From an uncultured Nitrospira sp. (lineage in GTDB: Bacteria > Nitrospirota > Nitrospiria > Nitrospirales > UBA8639), in assembly GCA_902500695.1 (NCBI GenBank), contig CABVRQ010000128.1:1-6699 (forward strand): a stretch of 6,699 nt of DNA. The letters are read 5' to 3'. Position 1 is the first letter of the stretch. The number at the start of each line of letters is the position of its first letter. The notes below the pieces were generated by a model. That model was given only the letters and a program-made list of their open reading frames with translations. It was not told the DNA's origin and made no database searches. The position numbers and the translations under genes were made by a program. Shown here one piece after another: positions 5,696-6,699 of the stretch.

Positions 5696-5929
5696 ATGGC
5701 CACCATGAATTTCAGTGTTCCGGAAGATGTGAAAAAGCAATTCGATAAAGTCTTTGCGGGGAAAAACAAAAGTGCGGTGTTAACCCAATTGATGCAACAG
5801 GCTATTAAAGACCAGAAGCGTATAGGGCAGCGCAAGCGGGCTATTGATCAGTTACTTGTATTGCGCGAAAAGGCCCCCCGAGTGACGGACAAGGCTATTC
5901 GGCTCGTAAGGACTCAGGGACGTCCATGA
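5696..5929 (+). CDS. Ribbon-helix-helix antitoxin (VapB-type)
   Basis: Product of 77 residues. Residues 4-38 have the ribbon-helix-helix pattern: a strand MNFSVPEDV, a first helix KKQFDKVFAG, a KNKSA turn (23-27) and a second helix VLTQLMQQAIKDQ. The C-terminal half (40-77) is basic and helical and ends RLVRTQGRP, like the flexible toxin-binding tails of VapB-type antitoxins. The dimer should bind DNA, probably the palindrome at 5667-5681, and neutralise the PIN toxin encoded next. The start at 5696 is set by GGAGGGG at 5685-5691. Its stop codon TGA at 5927-5929 overlaps an ATG at 5926-5928 (ATGA), the usual sign of translational coupling to a toxin gene. The antitoxin itself looks intact. 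Confidence 0.82.
   Translation: MATMNFSVPEDVKKQFDKVFAGKNKSAVLTQLMQQAIKDQKRIGQRKRAIDQLLVLREKAPRVTDKAIRLVRTQGRP
5916..5920 (+). promoter_or_regulatory. Ribosome binding site for the ancestral toxin start
   Basis: AGGGA inside the end of the antitoxin gene, 5 bases before the ATG at 5926. No comparable site serves the GTG at 5938, so this supports 5926 as the original toxin start. Confidence 0.45.
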
Positions 5930-5934
5930 CCACC

Positions 5935-5937
5935 TGA
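5935..5937 (+). other. In-frame TGA at codon 4 of the toxin frame
   Basis: The codon between ACC (5932-5934) and GTG (5938-5940) is TGA. It interrupts the frame that begins at the coupled ATG at 5926 and is directly followed by a possible restart codon. TGG would restore an uninterrupted frame. Confidence 0.8.
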
Positions 5938-6357
5938 GTGGTCGACGCCGGGGTCGCGGTGAAATGGGCCCTGCCGGGGCAAGACGGCGAAACTCATCAA
6001 GCCCAAGCTTTGGCTCTCTTGTATGAGATTCAGCAGGGGAATTGCCAGGTGCTCCAGCCCCCGCATTGGCTGGCTGAAGTAGCAGCTGTTTTGGCCCGTT
6101 TAGCCCCAACCCAATCAATCGGTCTTCTACAGGCATTTTTAGCGATGGAGTTGCCCTCGATTGCGGAATCGGAAGTGTATGAACAGGCCTGTCGTCTTGC
6201 AGTAAGTCTCAATCATCATCTCTTTGATACTCTGTATCATGCGGTAGCGTTGCAGTCTTCTGATGCCATCCTCATCACAGATGACATCCAATATTTTCGA
6301 AAAGCTGTCCAGCTAGGCCAAATCATGGAGTTAAAGAGCTTTCCTTTAGCGGGTTGA
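5938..6357 (+). CDS. PIN-domain toxin (VapC-type), in-frame stop near its start
   Basis: From the GTG at 5938 the product has 139 residues and a PIN ribonuclease layout. The expected acidic residues are all present: Asp-3 (VDAGVAVKW), Glu-47 (HWLAEVAAVLAR), Asp-97 (LFDTLYHAVAL) and Asp-115/Asp-116 (ILITDDIQYFRKA). VapC-type toxins use this Mg-binding site to cut RNA, often tRNA; the target here is unknown. The expected start is the ATG at 5926, overlapping the antitoxin stop as ATGA and preceded by AGGGA. That frame reads Met-Thr-Thr-TGA and then GTG-GTC-GAC-GCC. TGA would be Trp (TGG) by one base change. The gene is thus either inactivated, expressed by restart at GTG directly after the stop (which shortens the first beta strand but keeps Asp-3), or hit by a sequencing error. 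All the downstream sequence is intact, which suggests either a recent change or continued expression. Assignment as a PIN domain is firm; functional state is uncertain. Confidence 0.8.
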   Translation: MVDAGVAVKWALPGQDGETHQAQALALLYEIQQGNCQVLQPPHWLAEVAAVLARLAPTQSIGLLQAFLAMELPSIAESEVYEQACRLAVSLNHHLFDTLYHAVALQSSDAILITDDIQYFRKAVQLGQIMELKSFPLAG

Positions 6358-6699
6358 CTCTAAAGGGATGGACGGTAGGTTTGGAGTCCGGCCCTTATCC
6401 TCCAATTTGCCTCTCTTGGTCAGCTACAGACTGAAGGACAGGAACTGGCATGGAAAAATAAAGGTCCCTCGCATGGATCAAGACATAGGCAATGAATATC
6501 TTCCCGTTCCTGAAACGAGTTTTTATCTCATATGGACTATGAAAGGTTGCCGACCTGCTAGAACGGTGCACTTACCAAGAATTAACACCAAACTAGGAAG
6601 AACATGAGTCCCTGGAATTATTCAGATAATGATGAGCGGGGTTCCCATTGGGACTGTTTCAAATACAAATTGAAGATCTTTAGGATGCAGTTGAATGCA
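6358..6699. other. 342 bases after the toxin gene, no supported gene
   Basis: A 79-codon plus-strand frame from 6368 lacks a usable ribosome binding site and has no recognisable features. A small inverted repeat TTGGAG/CTCCAA (6381-6386/6400-6405) without a T run might weakly end the toxin transcript. On the minus strand the edge is open from 6699 to a TGA at 6622-6624, which could be the end of a gene entering from the right, but 26 open codons are not evidence enough. Confidence 0.4.

Noticed and set aside
5482..5748. 88-codon plus-strand frame before and overlapping the antitoxin
   Set aside because: It has no ribosome binding site, no recognisable features, overlaps the antitoxin start in another frame, and would cover the probable operator.
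1363..6357. A multi-gene phage defence island built around the HerA-like ATPase and the toxin-antitoxin pair
   Set aside because: The ATPase has no nuclease or known defence partner beside it, the toxin-antitoxin pair is on the other strand over 1.8 kb away, and the genes between look like ordinary conserved functions.
6381..6405. TTGGAG/CTCCAA stem as terminator of the toxin gene
   Set aside because: It has only six pairs, and the sequence after it has no uninterrupted T run.
6368..6607. 79-codon plus-strand frame after the toxin
   Set aside because: The only purine-rich stretch abuts the ATG with no spacing, and the translation resembles no family and has no domain-like pattern.

Overview
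The window is bacterial DNA from a Gram-negative organism, judged by two lipoprotein signal peptides, clear Shine-Dalgarno sites and roughly balanced GC content. The protein set (a DUF2959 lipoprotein, a DUF2780 protein, a HerA/DUF87-type ATPase, a CsaA protein and a VapBC-type pair) and its style recall Nitrospirota such as Nitrospira. That placement is an inference from overall resemblance, not something the sequence proves.

Left part (1-3828), all on the minus strand. Read in the direction of transcription there is an intact 821-residue P-loop ATPase of the HerA/DUF87 kind, then a glycine-rich DUF2780 protein, then a helical DUF2959 lipoprotein. The last two are about 50 bases apart and probably cotranscribed. 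The ATPase is 190 bases further upstream and may be a separate unit. For both small genes, good ribosome binding sites favour starts internal to the longest reading frame.

Middle part (3829-5042). A 525-base stretch without a gene lies upstream of the ATPase. It holds a perfect 14-base palindrome, three successive potential hairpins (the last one in minus-strand order looks like an intrinsic terminator) and a second palindrome of TetR-operator style. Next is a small minus-strand lipoprotein with a textbook lipobox. A 326-base non-coding gap separates it from the plus-strand genes.

Right part (5043-6699), plus strand. A CsaA-type tRNA-binding protein is followed by a 314-base gap with two strong inverted repeats, then a ribbon-helix-helix antitoxin and a PIN-domain toxin of VapBC type. 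The toxin's expected ATG overlaps the antitoxin stop as ATGA and has its own ribosome binding site, but its fourth codon is TGA, immediately followed by GTG in the same frame. The toxin is therefore either disabled, made by stop-and-restart, or affected by a base error. This is the most interesting point in the window. The last 340 bases contain no convincing gene.

I see no mobile element, CRISPR array, tRNA or rRNA. Apart from the toxin-antitoxin pair, the genes are small envelope or conserved proteins whose shared role cannot be read from the sequence.
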